A stretch of DNA of 17,503 bases from Faecalimonas sp. (GCA_026169575.1 JAPFCT010000376.1:1-17503); one strand, 5' to 3'; positions 1 to 7,111 are shown, counted from the stretch's first letter. Numbers and translations: made by a program. Notes: a model not told the origin generated them from the sequence alone.

Positions 1-123
1 CTTGGAAAGTATACGTTTCATCATAAGACAAGGAAACCGAAATTTTATCTCGGTGTGCCGGCGCTGCTTGTGACAGAGCTTGTGCTATTGTGGTATGCAG
101 CCAGTGAACATTTTTTCATATAA
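1..123 (+). CDS. C-terminal end of a DUF1294 family membrane protein (partial)
   Basis: Frame 1 is open from the first base to a TAA at 121-123 and gives 40 residues. They begin LGKYTFHHKTRKPKF and continue with a hydrophobic stretch (about residues 22-35, LLVTELVLLWYA) that would be a last membrane segment. The short basic motif H-K-T-R-K-P-K-F followed by a transmembrane helix is typical of the end of DUF1294 proteins, small bacterial membrane proteins of unknown function. The start lies upstream of the window, so length and N-terminus cannot be judged. No clear terminator follows; the next convincing gene starts about 320 bases downstream behind its own promoter, so this gene probably belongs to an upstream unit. 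Assignment rests on a short motif and is moderately sure. Confidence 0.6.
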   Translation, partial: LGKYTFHHKTRKPKFYLGVPALLVTELVLLWYAASEHFFI

Positions 124-345
124 GGACAAAAAAATACAAGGATCCGTATCAGGCAGAAATCGGTTCTGATTTTCGCTGTTATGGACGGATGGAAGAAAGA
201 GCGGCAGGAGCGATACAAAAAGAGTTTCTTAATCGAAGAAATGATTTGGCAGCGCTTCTGCCTTTCTATTTGGAGCGGGGGAGATGCAGGGCTGGGACTG
301 GTGTGACATTAAGAAAATCTTCATAATTTCTTACACATTTTTACA
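124..345. other. Gene-poor interval with no convincing gene
   Basis: No supported gene lies between the DUF1294 stop and the PadR promoter. Frame 3 stays open from roughly 106 to 326 and contains ATG at 189. It would encode a short charged peptide (MEERAAGAIQKEFLNRRN at its start), but there is no good ribosome binding site and I recognise no family. It may be a decayed gene remnant or chance. A short inverted repeat near 152-167 (AAATC, 6-nt loop, GATTT) is too weak to call a terminator. Confidence 0.4.
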
Positions 346-373
346 TTGACAATAATATTATATAATATATAAT
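346..373 (+). promoter_or_regulatory. Strong sigma-A-type promoter for the PadR module
   Basis: A perfect -35 TTGACA (346-351) is followed after 16 bases by a perfect -10 TATAAT (368-373). A second TATAAT at 361-366 lies too close to the -35 to pair with it. Transcription would start near 380, giving a leader of about 65 bases before the PadR start at 446. Confidence 0.8.
355..368. promoter_or_regulatory. 14-bp perfect palindrome inside the promoter, candidate operator
   Basis: ATATTATATAATAT (355-368) is its own reverse complement and sits in the -35/-10 spacer, touching the -10. PadR-type regulators usually bind dyads over their own promoters, so this is a natural candidate site. The A/T-only composition makes chance palindromes common, so confidence is limited. 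Confidence 0.35.
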
Positions 374-445
374 ATAGATAAATAAATAGTATTAAAGTTT
401 TTATAATATGAGGAATCACAGAAAATATGGGATAGGAGTGATGAC

Positions 446-769
446 ATGGTATTTAACACGGGAGCAGCTCTGCTGGATGCGATCGTGCTGGCAGTTGTAT
501 CAGGAGAGCGTCAGGGGACTTACGGATACAAGATCACGCAGGACGTCAGGCAAGTGCTGGAAGTGTCTGAGTCCACATTATATCCGGTGCTGCGGAGACT
601 CCAGAAGGATCAGTGTCTGGAAGTGTACGATATGCAGTTTGACGGCAGGAACCGGCGGTACTATAAGGTGACCGAGCGGGGGATGGCGCAGCTGAATCTG
701 TACCGGGAGGAATGGAAAGTGTATTCAAAGAAGATCAGTGAGATATTTGAGGGAGGTGTAACTGCATGA
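446..769 (+). CDS. PadR family transcriptional regulator
   Basis: This is a 107-residue protein of the size of compact (subfamily 2) PadR repressors, which are dimeric winged-helix DNA-binding proteins with a C-terminal dimerisation helix. The winged helix spans about residues 8-85: the recognition region SESTLYPVLRRLQKDQCLE (about 42-60) and the wing GRNRRYYKVTERGMAQL (about 67-83) are near-diagnostic of the family. The start ATG 446 is preceded by AGGAG at 434-438. The stop overlaps the ATG of the DUF1700 gene (ATGA at 766-769), so the two are probably translationally coupled. PadR proteins next to DUF1700 membrane proteins are a recurrent Firmicutes pairing; the regulator probably represses its own operon through a site at the promoter at 346-373. 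The inducing signal cannot be read from sequence. Confidence 0.9.
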   Translation: MVFNTGAALLDAIVLAVVSGERQGTYGYKITQDVRQVLEVSESTLYPVLRRLQKDQCLEVYDMQFDGRNRRYYKVTERGMAQLNLYREEWKVYSKKISEIFEGGVTA

Positions 770-1509
770 ACCGAATAGAATTTATGACAGAGCTGGCGGC
801 GCTTTTGCAGGATGTGCCGGTGGAAGAGCGGACAGATGCGATGCAGTATTATAATGATTATTTTGATGCGGCAGGAAAGGAAAATGAGCAGAAGGTCATT
901 TCTGAACTGGAAAGTCCGGGGAAGGTTGCCGCAAAGTTAAAAGCAGGGCTGGATGGAAATGGAGATCTTGGAGGAGAGTATACCGAGAATGGATACCAGG
1001 ACTGCCGGTTTGACAGCAGAGAGATGCCGGTGGCCGGTGATTATCGATATGAGCAGGAGTATGCCGGGAAGAACAGCGCCGCTGGCAATATGGGACATCA
1101 GACCTCACAAAAAAATTATGGAAATGAAAAGCATAACCGGACTGCCAGGATCATTCTGATCGCAGCGATTCTTCTGATCGGGGCGCCGATCGTCATACCG
1201 CTTGTGATCGTTGGGATTGCGACTGTTTTTGCAGTGATTATCGCACTTCTGACTGCGGCGGCAGGCATCGCTTTTGGAGCGGTCGCTGTTTTAGGATCAG
1301 GGATTGTGACGACCGGGATCGGTATCGCCCACATGTTTACTTCGGTCGGGGAAGGATTCCTCGTAAGTGGGATCGGACTTTTGCTGACTTCCGGAGGTCT
1401 GATCGTGACAATGCTGATCGTATGGAGTCTGTTAAAGATCGTACCGATGTTGTTCCGGGGAACGGTAAATCTTTGCAGACGGTTTTTACAGAGAGGAGTG
1501 AGACAATGA
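766..1509 (+). CDS. DUF1700 (HAAS-type) membrane protein
   Basis: This protein of 247 residues has a soluble helical N-terminal domain (about 1-62) beginning MNRIEFMTELAALLQDVP and containing the DYF...ISELESPGKVAAKL pattern of DUF1700, also called the HAAS domain. A polar, low-complexity linker follows (about 63-127), then three or four hydrophobic segments (about 128-160, 160-185 and 196-222) and a basic tail. The start ATG overlaps the PadR stop and the gene ends in another ATGA overlap with the next gene. In the family, the N-terminal domain is thought to act with the adjacent PadR protein so that a membrane signal reaches DNA. That role is inferred from association, not visible in the sequence. 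Domain call is firm; function is unproven. Confidence 0.85.
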   Translation: MNRIEFMTELAALLQDVPVEERTDAMQYYNDYFDAAGKENEQKVISELESPGKVAAKLKAGLDGNGDLGGEYTENGYQDCRFDSREMPVAGDYRYEQEYAGKNSAAGNMGHQTSQKNYGNEKHNRTARIILIAAILLIGAPIVIPLVIVGIATVFAVIIALLTAAAGIAFGAVAVLGSGIVTTGIGIAHMFTSVGEGFLVSGIGLLLTSGGLIVTMLIVWSLLKIVPMLFRGTVNLCRRFLQRGVRQ

Positions 1510-2354
1510 AGAAAGGGTGGAAGATCGGATGGATCATCGCCGGTATTGCAGCGGCAAGCGGCGGAGTCTTCTGTATTGCGGGAGTTGCACTCGGGGCAAG
1601 ATTTGACCGGATCAATGTCAGAGGAGATCATGTTTTTCATTTTCTGTCCGGAGAAATGGAGGAAGTTTCCGAGCTGGATCCGGCAGATGATTCTTATCAG
1701 GAAGATGATACCGGAGCTGGGAGCGGTGATCACTTTTCTGATGTCAGGCAGATTGAGATTGAGATGAGTATTGGCGATGTGATCATCGAAGAGACTGATG
1801 GAAAAGAGGTAGAGGCAGAGATTCCCGATGATTTCCGGAAAATCCAGTGCCGCCAGGATGGAGTAAAGCTTACGATCGAAAATACAGAGCGCAGGTCAAG
1901 ACTTGGGCAGGATGTGGAGCCGGTTGTGATCGGTATCCCAAAAGGGACCATTCTGGAAGCATTTCAATGTGAGATTGCGGCGGGAGAATTTACTGCTGAT
2001 ACGATCCACGCAAGCGGCATACAGATCAGTACAGGGGCAGGGGATGTCACGATCGGGCAGCTGAAAGCGGCGATGATGAATCTGGAAACCGGAACCGGTG
2101 AGACTGATATTGTGCAGGCAGATGTGACAGGCGCAGATATCGAATGTGGAATGGGAGATATCAGCCTGACACTTGCAGGCAGGGAAACGGACTATGAGTG
2201 TGTGACAGAATGCGGGCTTGGCAGTGTGTGGATCGGGGACGAGGAGTATACAGCGCTCGGTTCTGAGAAACACCTTCATAAGGGAGCGGAGAAGAAGCTT
2301 CATATTGAGTGTGGTGCAGGTGAAATTTTTATTGACTTTTTGCAGGAAAAGTGA
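1506..2354 (+). CDS. Membrane-anchored DUF4097 (Toastrack) beta-repeat protein
   Basis: I place the start at ATG 1506 (282 residues). It has GAGAGGAG at 1491-1498 seven bases upstream and overlaps the DUF1700 stop by ATGA; a longer in-frame version from 1422 would lie inside the previous gene. A basic N-terminus (MKKGWK) and one hydrophobic segment (about residues 8-30) suggest an N-in, C-out anchored protein. After an acidic linker, residues about 75-280 form repeated short strands with glycine turns (IEIEMSIGDVIIEE, ISTGAGDVTIGQL, ETGTGETDIVQADV, IECGMGDISLTL, IECGAGEIFIDF), the pattern of the DUF4097/Toastrack beta-solenoid. The domain is recurrent in envelope-stress loci and resembles the C-terminal part of LiaF-type proteins; a sensing or scaffold role outside the membrane is inferred. 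Confidence 0.85.
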   Translation: MKKGWKIGWIIAGIAAASGGVFCIAGVALGARFDRINVRGDHVFHFLSGEMEEVSELDPADDSYQEDDTGAGSGDHFSDVRQIEIEMSIGDVIIEETDGKEVEAEIPDDFRKIQCRQDGVKLTIENTERRSRLGQDVEPVVIGIPKGTILEAFQCEIAAGEFTADTIHASGIQISTGAGDVTIGQLKAAMMNLETGTGETDIVQADVTGADIECGMGDISLTLAGRETDYECVTECGLGSVWIGDEEYTALGSEKHLHKGAEKKLHIECGAGEIFIDFLQEK

Positions 2355-2410
2355 AACACTGTTTTCAGGAGAAACTATTTGCAGGGTGATTTTAGAAAGG
2401 GGAATTGAAA

Positions 2411-2611
2411 ATGGAACAGAAGAGATTATACAGATCAACAAGAAATAAAATGATATGCGGAGTGTGCGGTGGTGTTGCAGAATATTTTAATATTGACCCG
2501 ACACTTGTAAGACTCGGTGTTGTGCTGCTCAGCCTGACAAGCTGGGGAACCGGGATCCTGGCATATTTTATCTGCGCCGTCATTATACCGGATGAGCCAA
2601 AAGGATTTTAG
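2411..2611 (+). CDS. Minimal PspC domain membrane protein
   Basis: I start at ATG 2411 (66 residues) because AAGGGG at 2397-2402 is correctly spaced for it; the in-frame TTG at 2405 is only two bases from that site. The protein is almost entirely a PspC domain: RLYRSTRNKMICGVCGGVAEYFNIDPTLVRL followed by one long hydrophobic helix (about 35-60) ending PDEP. The motif ICGVCGGVAEYF and the conserved D-P-T pairing are typical. PspC is an inner-membrane component of phage-shock-type stress responses, but no pspA, pspB or pspF homologue is present here. It lies 56 bases after the DUF4097 gene with no intervening terminator, so it is probably the last gene of the same transcript, and a hairpin follows at 2652-2676. 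Confidence 0.92.
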   Translation: MEQKRLYRSTRNKMICGVCGGVAEYFNIDPTLVRLGVVLLSLTSWGTGILAYFICAVIIPDEPKGF

Positions 2612-2651
2612 AAAGGGCAAAAGACAGACCAAATAAATTTTACAGAAACTT

Positions 2652-2678
2652 ACAGCCGGCGGATACGTCCGGCTGTTT
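2652..2678 (+). terminator. Hairpin after pspC, weak intrinsic terminator
   Basis: ACAGCCGG (2652-2659) and CCGGCTGT (2669-2676) form a perfect 8-bp G/C-rich stem with a 9-base loop. The following T run is only three bases, so termination may be partial. It lies about 40 bases after the pspC stop, as expected for the end of the stress module. Confidence 0.55.
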
Positions 2679-2792
2679 GGCATATAAGGCGTATAATATA
2701 GAAGGAAAGATGAAATACTGAGAGAGAAGCGCCGGGGGAAATTTTGCAGAGAAGAGACAGACCGGGAGAAGTATAAGGGGAGGGAACGTGTG

Positions 2793-3008
2793 ATGGCAAA
2801 GAAAAAGAAGATTATCTTAAGCGAACTGGAACCGGAAGAAAAGCTGAAATATGAGATCGCGGAAGAACTGGGACTTCTTGACCAGGTGATGCAGAAAGGA
2901 TGGGAATCGCTGTCTTCCAGGGAGACCGGAAGGATCGGAGGAATCGTAAAAAACCGGAGAAAAATGTTTAGAAACTGTGAACAATCCGGGGCAGGGGTTG
3001 AAAAATAA
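2793..3008 (+). CDS. Divergent alpha/beta-type small acid-soluble spore protein (Ssp4-like)
   Basis: This protein of 71 residues from ATG 2793 (GTG 2790 is an alternative) has a strong GGGGAGG site at 2777-2783. It carries both hallmarks of alpha/beta SASP: a KLKYEIAEELGLL segment (about 17-29), where spore protease GPR would cut after the Glu of KYEIA, and the second conserved motif LSSRETGRIGGIV (about 40-52). The order and spacing fit the family, which coats DNA in dormant spores and supplies amino acids at germination. The basic N-terminus (MAKKKKIIL) and short linker resemble clostridial minor SASPs of the Ssp4 type rather than the abundant Bacillus proteins. It implies a sporulating host. 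I could not identify a confident sigma-G promoter upstream; a TATAAT at 2692-2697 lacks a good -35. The C-terminal tail (CEQSGAGVEK) is not a family feature. Confidence 0.82.
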   Translation: MAKKKKIILSELEPEEKLKYEIAEELGLLDQVMQKGWESLSSRETGRIGGIVKNRRKMFRNCEQSGAGVEK

Positions 3009-3026
3009 AATATTATTTGTTATAAT
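2998..3026 (+). promoter_or_regulatory. Sigma-A-type promoter for the ftsEX operon, overlapping the spore gene
   Basis: TTGAAA (2998-3003) and TATAAT (3021-3026) are separated by exactly 17 bases. The -35 lies across the last codons of the spore-protein gene. Predicted start is near 3033, giving a 5' leader of about 150 bases to the regulator start at 3185. Confidence 0.7.
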
Positions 3027-3035
3027 CGTACGACT

Positions 3036-3071
3036 GGGAGAAGGAAGTTTTTTTTAGTACTTTTTTCTCCC
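3036..3071 (+). promoter_or_regulatory. 5'-leader stem-loop with a poly-T loop
   Basis: GGGAGAAGGAAGT (3036-3048) pairs with ACTTTTTTCTCCC (3059-3071), a 13-bp stem with two G-U pairs. The 10-base loop is mostly T. It begins within a few bases of the predicted transcription start of the ftsEX operon. No T run follows the stem, so it does not look like a terminator; RNA stability or regulatory pairing is possible. The rest of the leader (3072-3170) is A/T-rich with a T7 run near 3112-3118 and nothing else I can call. Confidence 0.4.
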
Positions 3072-3184
3072 GAAAGAAAAAATGCATAATAATTCTTGAT
3101 TTCTACTTTCTTTTTTTGGTGTTTTGCATTAAGATATATACAGATATGTAGAAATGTAGAATTTATTAAGCGGAGGAGAAGAAT

Positions 3185-4273
3185 ATGATATCAAATCAGA
3201 CACTTCAGAACACCATTGAAGGATTGAAGGGAATCACCAGGATCGACCTGTGCGTTATGGATACAGAAGGGAAGGTACTGGCAAGTACATTTACAGATAC
3301 AGAAGATTACGAAAGTGCGGTAGTGCCATTTGTGGAATCGCCGGCAGACAGCCAGGTGATCCAGGGTTACCAGTTTTTTAAGATTTTTGACGAGCATCAA
3401 CTGGAGTACATCCTGATGGCGAACGGCGGAAGCGAGGATGTGTACATGGTCGGCAAGATCGCGGCATTCCAGATCCAGAATCTTCTGGTCGCTTACAAAG
3501 AGCGGTTTGACAAAGATAATTTCATCAAGAACCTGCTTCTTGACAATTTACTTCTTGTAGACATTTACAACCGGGCGAAAAAATTACATATTGACACGGA
3601 AGTGAGACGTGTTATCCTTATAGTTGAGACATCCCGCGAGAAAGATACGGGAATGCTTGAGAGTGTGCGTGCGCTTCTCGGAGGCAAGACAAAGGACTTT
3701 ATCACAGCAGTCGATGAGAAGAATATCATCGTTGTGAAGGAGCTTGCAGCCAATGAAGGGTACAAAGAGATGGAACAGGTTGCACAGAGTATTCTGGAAC
3801 TGCTCCAGTCAGAGGGAGAGGAAGATGTCCATGTCGCTTACGGAACGATCGTAAATGATATCAAGGAAGTGTCAAAGTCTTACAAAGAGGCAAAGCTCGC
3901 GCTCGATGTAGGAAAGATCTTCTTTAATGAGAAGGACATCATCGCATACAATACACTCGGTATCGGAAGACTGATCTATCAGCTGCCGATTCCGCTTTGC
4001 AAGATGTTTATCCGTGAGATCTTCGAAGGAAAATCACCGGACGATTTCGATGAGGAGACATTGACGACGATCAATAAATTCTTTGAGAACAGTCTGAATG
4101 TATCGGAGACATCAAGACAGCTATACATCCACAGAAATACACTTGTGTACAGACTGGACAAGCTGCAGAAGAGCACAGGGCTTGATCTTCGCGTGTTTGA
4201 AGATGCGATCACGTTCAAGATCGCTCTTATGGTAGTGAAATACATGAAGTACATGGAGACATTGGAGTACTAG
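3185..4273 (+). CDS. CdaR/PucR family transcriptional regulator
   Basis: This 362-residue protein starts at ATG 3185 behind GGAGGAG. The C-terminal 60 residues (NVSETSRQLYIHRNTLVYRLDKLQ...) are the PucR-type helix-turn-helix (HTH_30), in which the S-R-x-L-x-[IV]-H-R-N-T-[VL]-x-Y-R-L core is diagnostic. The middle (about 135-260) has the alternating pattern of the degenerate GGDEF-like domain of CdaR regulators, including SYKEAKLALDVGKIFF. The N-terminal ~110 residues (IDLCVMDTEGKVLAST..., a PAS/GAF-like strand pattern) probably sense a ligand, which I cannot name. Family members usually control catabolic genes, but here the gene heads a cell-division and cell-wall operon, ending in three consecutive in-frame stops (TAG TAA TAG, 4271-4279) 14 bases before ftsE. 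It may regulate this operon or act elsewhere. Confidence 0.85.
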   Translation: MISNQTLQNTIEGLKGITRIDLCVMDTEGKVLASTFTDTEDYESAVVPFVESPADSQVIQGYQFFKIFDEHQLEYILMANGGSEDVYMVGKIAAFQIQNLLVAYKERFDKDNFIKNLLLDNLLLVDIYNRAKKLHIDTEVRRVILIVETSREKDTGMLESVRALLGGKTKDFITAVDEKNIIVVKELAANEGYKEMEQVAQSILELLQSEGEEDVHVAYGTIVNDIKEVSKSYKEAKLALDVGKIFFNEKDIIAYNTLGIGRLIYQLPIPLCKMFIREIFEGKSPDDFDEETLTTINKFFENSLNVSETSRQLYIHRNTLVYRLDKLQKSTGLDLRVFEDAITFKIALMVVKYMKYMETLEY

Positions 4274-4287
4274 TAATAGGAGGACGT

Positions 4288-4974
4288 ATGATAGAATTAA
4301 AAGATGTGACGAAGGAATATTCAAAAGGAGTTGCGGCTCTGAATGGAGTATCTGTGAAGATCGAGCAGGGCGAATTCGTGTTCATCGTAGGGGACAGTGG
4401 ATCAGGAAAATCTACGCTGATCAAGCTGATCATGAAAGAATTAGATCCGACATCCGGCACGATCATTGTAAACGGCCAGAATCTGAGCCGTATGAAACAC
4501 AGACATATTCCAAAGTACAGAAGAGGACTTGGCGTTGTATTCCAGGACTTCCGGCTTTTAAAAGACAGAAATATTTATGAGAATATTGCATTTGCCCAGA
4601 GAGTTGTGGAGACTCCGACGCGTGTGATGAAGAAGAAAGTACCTGCAGCACTCTCGCTTGTGGGACTCGCTCAGAAATATAAGATGTTCCCGAAGGAACT
4701 TTCCGGCGGGGAGCAGCAGCGTGTGGCAATCGCGCGGGCGATCGTCAATGAGCCGTCGATCCTTCTGGCAGATGAGCCTACGGGAAACTTAGACCCGACG
4801 AACTCATGGGAGATCATGCAGCTGCTTGAGGAGGCGAACCAGAGAGGAACAACCGTATTAGTCGTAACACATAATCAGGAGATCGTAAATGAGATGCAGA
4901 AGCGTGTCATTACGATGAAGAAAGGTGTCATTGTCAGCGACGAGAAAAAAGGTGGGTATATAAATGAGGATTAG
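4288..4974 (+). CDS. ftsE: Cell division ATP-binding protein FtsE
   Basis: At 228 residues this is the standard FtsE length, and all ABC ATPase motifs are intact: Walker [10 protein letters not shown] (35-43), Q-loop Gln86 in VVFQDFRLL, signature LSGGEQQ (138-144), Walker B ILLADEPT (158-165, catalytic Glu163) and switch His195 in VVTHN. The FDFRLL-like sequence after the Q-loop is characteristic of FtsE. It forms a cytoplasmic dimer that powers FtsX and so switches on an extracellular peptidoglycan hydrolase at the division site or along the sidewall. The start has AGGAGG seven bases upstream. The last 11 bases overlap the start of ftsX, which fits coupled translation of a stoichiometric complex. 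Confidence 0.97.
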   Translation: MIELKDVTKEYSKGVAALNGVSVKIEQGEFVFIVGDSGSGKSTLIKLIMKELDPTSGTIIVNGQNLSRMKHRHIPKYRRGLGVVFQDFRLLKDRNIYENIAFAQRVVETPTRVMKKKVPAALSLVGLAQKYKMFPKELSGGEQQRVAIARAIVNEPSILLADEPTGNLDPTNSWEIMQLLEEANQRGTTVLVVTHNQEIVNEMQKRVITMKKGVIVSDEKKGGYINED

Positions 4975-5872
4975 TACAGTAGGATATACGATGAAGCAGG
5001 GCGTTAAGAATATCGGAAGAAACAAGCTGTTTTCACTGGCTTCAATTGCGACGATGGCGGCATGTATCTTCTTATTCGGATTATTCTTTTCCGTGATTCT
5101 TAACTTTAACTACATAGTCAAGAAAGCAGAAGAAGGGGTTGCGATCACCGTGTTCTTCGATGAGAACCTGGAGGACAGCAAAGTAGAGGCGATCGGAGAC
5201 GCGCTGAGAGAGCGGGATGATGTCCTGAAAGTAACTTATGTATCTGCAGATGAAGCGTGGGATACATTCAAGGATGAATATTTTGGAGAATCCAAAGATC
5301 TTGCAGAAGGATTTAAAGATGATAATCCGCTGGCAGGATCTGACAACTACGAAGTATATATGAAAGATGTGGAATCACAGAAGGAAGTCGTAAAGTTTGC
5401 AGAGGGGCTGGACGGTGTCCGCAAGGTCAATAAGTCCGATGTTGTTGCAAAGACACTGTCAAGTGTCAACAAGCTGATCCTCTATGTGTCTGCGGCGATC
5501 ATTCTGATTCTGCTGATTGTAACCGTATTTTTGATCAGCAATACAGTCACGATCGGTATTACGGTCCGGAAGGAAGAAATCGCGATCATGAAATATATCG
5601 GTGCGAAAGATTATTTCGTCCGTGGACCATTTATCATCGAAGGTATTCTGATCGGTCTTGTCGGTGCGGCGATCCCGCTTGCAGGACTGTATGTCGTATA
5701 CGATAAAGCGATCGACTATATCATGACTCGTTTCAGTATTTTAAATAATATTCTGGATTTCATGCCGGTATGGGATGTATATAAAGTCTTACTGCCGACA
5801 GGACTTCTGCTCGGAGTCGGAATTGGTTTTATCGGAAGTTTCTTTACGATCAGAAAGCATTTAAAGGTATAG
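4964..5872 (+). CDS. ftsX: Cell division membrane protein FtsX
   Basis: This protein of 302 residues has classic FtsX topology: a cytoplasmic amphipathic N-terminus ([20 protein letters not shown]), TM1 at about 24-47, a large extracellular domain at about 50-170, then TM2 (171-192), TM3 (222-246) and TM4 (273-296). The extracellular domain contains AITVFFDENL and the segment DNPLAGSDNYEVYM, a match to the N-P-L-P-x-S(F/Y) pattern seen in FtsX. The C-terminal region I-x-V-R-K-E-E-I-x-I-M-K-x-I-G-A is also conserved. FtsX has no ATPase of its own; it relays FtsE activity to a periplasmic or cell-wall hydrolase. The gene directly downstream encodes a coiled-coil M23 peptidase and is the obvious candidate partner, starting 8 bases after the ftsX stop. 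Confidence 0.96.
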   Translation: MRISTVGYTMKQGVKNIGRNKLFSLASIATMAACIFLFGLFFSVILNFNYIVKKAEEGVAITVFFDENLEDSKVEAIGDALRERDDVLKVTYVSADEAWDTFKDEYFGESKDLAEGFKDDNPLAGSDNYEVYMKDVESQKEVVKFAEGLDGVRKVNKSDVVAKTLSSVNKLILYVSAAIILILLIVTVFLISNTVTIGITVRKEEIAIMKYIGAKDYFVRGPFIIEGILIGLVGAAIPLAGLYVVYDKAIDYIMTRFSILNNILDFMPVWDVYKVLLPTGLLLGVGIGFIGSFFTIRKHLKV

Positions 5873-5880
5873 GTGAAGAT

Positions 5881-7098
5881 ATGAAATTGAGAAGAAAGAA
5901 GATTGCTGCACTGTTTCTTGCATGCGCACTGTGCGGCGGAAGTATCATGCCGGTGTCAGCAGCATCTATTTCTGAGACGCAGAAAAAAGGAGAGCAGCTG
6001 GAAGAACAGAAGAAGGCTGCGGAGGCAGAGAAGAACTCACTGGATACAGAGTTAAATACAGTTATTCAGGATCTTCAGAAAGCGCAGGATGACATGTCTG
6101 CGAAGGAAGATGAGATTGAAGCTGCTGAAAATGAACTGGTAGAGGCGAAAGTTACTGAGAACAATCAATATGAGAGCATGAAGAAGCGCATCAAATATAT
6201 GTACGAGAATGGCAATGTAGAATTTATTGAGATCATTCTCAGCGCGGAAGATATTTCAGATTTTCTCAACAAAACGGAATATGTGACAAAGATTTCGGAA
6301 TATGATAGAGATATGCTTGTTGAGTTTCAGGAAACAGTAAAGCAGGTACAGCAGAAGGAAGAATCTCTTCAGAAAGAATACGAAGAACTGTCAGCGCTTC
6401 AGACGACACTTTCCGAGAAGCGTGCAAATGTGGAGACACTGCTCTCTGACAAGAATATCCAGATCGCAAATCTGGAGACAGAGATCGGAGAGAATGCAAA
6501 GGTGCTTCAGCAGCTGATCGCAGAAGCGCAGGAGGCAGAGCGCAGACAGAAAGAAGCTGAGGCAGCCCGTCTCGCAGCAGAGCAGGCGGCACAGCAGCAG
6601 GCGATGAACAATAACGCGGCGCAGAACAGCCAGCCGCAGGGCAATACCGGAAGCGGATCAGGTGGAAATACATCGGGAGGATATGTACCGCCGTCATCTG
6701 GAAATGTAGTTTCCGGCAGCGGATATTTCACACATCCATGCCCGGGAATGACATACCAGTCAAGTTACTTTGGAGAGATCCGGGAGTTCGAGGTCGGAGG
6801 ACATAAAGGGCATGATTATGCGGCGCCGGCCGGGACACCTACATATGCGGCAGCGGCAGGAACCGTCCTGATCGCCAATTACAGTACATCCGCAGGAAAC
6901 TGGGTCGTGATCCAGCATGATAACGGACTGGTATCAAAATACATGCATCATTCCGCATTGACGGTATCTGCGGGACAGCATGTGGAGAAAGGCCAGCAGA
7001 TCGGATATGTGGGAAGTACGGGACAGTCTACCGGACCACACCTTCACTTCCAGGTAGAATTAAACGGCGTAGCAGTCAATCCTTCAAATTATATGTAA
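5881..7098 (+). CDS. Secreted coiled-coil M23 (LytM) peptidoglycan endopeptidase, probable FtsEX effector
   Basis: This protein of 405 residues has a basic, hydrophobic signal peptide (about 1-27, likely cleavage after VSA). A long coiled coil follows (about 30-235) with a break near 110-140 (NVEFIEIILSAEDISDFL), the arrangement seen in FtsEX-controlled hydrolases such as EnvC, PcsB and CwlO. A Gln/Ala then Gly/Ser/Asn-rich linker (about 232-285) leads to a C-terminal M23 domain. Zinc and catalytic residues are all present: H308 and D312 (HKGHD), H356 in KYMHHS and H387/H389 in PHLHF. The enzyme is therefore expected to be active, unlike E. coli EnvC, which has a degenerate LytM domain and only activates amidases. 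It most likely cuts peptide cross-links in peptidoglycan when FtsEX opens the coiled coil. Partner assignment is by context and architecture. Confidence 0.9.
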   Translation: MKLRRKKIAALFLACALCGGSIMPVSAASISETQKKGEQLEEQKKAAEAEKNSLDTELNTVIQDLQKAQDDMSAKEDEIEAAENELVEAKVTENNQYESMKKRIKYMYENGNVEFIEIILSAEDISDFLNKTEYVTKISEYDRDMLVEFQETVKQVQQKEESLQKEYEELSALQTTLSEKRANVETLLSDKNIQIANLETEIGENAKVLQQLIAEAQEAERRQKEAEAARLAAEQAAQQQAMNNNAAQNSQPQGNTGSGSGGNTSGGYVPPSSGNVVSGSGYFTHPCPGMTYQSSYFGEIREFEVGGHKGHDYAAPAGTPTYAAAAGTVLIANYSTSAGNWVVIQHDNGLVSKYMHHSALTVSAGQHVEKGQQIGYVGSTGQSTGPHLHFQVELNGVAVNPSNYM

Positions 7099-7111
7099 GA
7101 CAGGTAATCAT

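Noticed and set aside
408..671. Plus-strand frame of 87 codons overlapping the PadR gene
   Set aside because: The PadR frame has a proper binding site, a diagnostic winged-helix sequence and coupling to the next gene; this frame has none.
1116..1733. Long minus-strand open frame (205 codons) across the DUF1700 and DUF4097 genes
   Set aside because: It is antisense to two well-supported membrane-protein genes, has no family resemblance or binding site, and its composition (Ile/Thr/Pro-rich) mirrors the sense strand.
2692..2697. TATAAT box upstream of the spore-protein gene
   Set aside because: No acceptable -35 lies 16-18 bases upstream (the region is the terminator stem), and it does not match a sigma-G or sigma-F promoter well.
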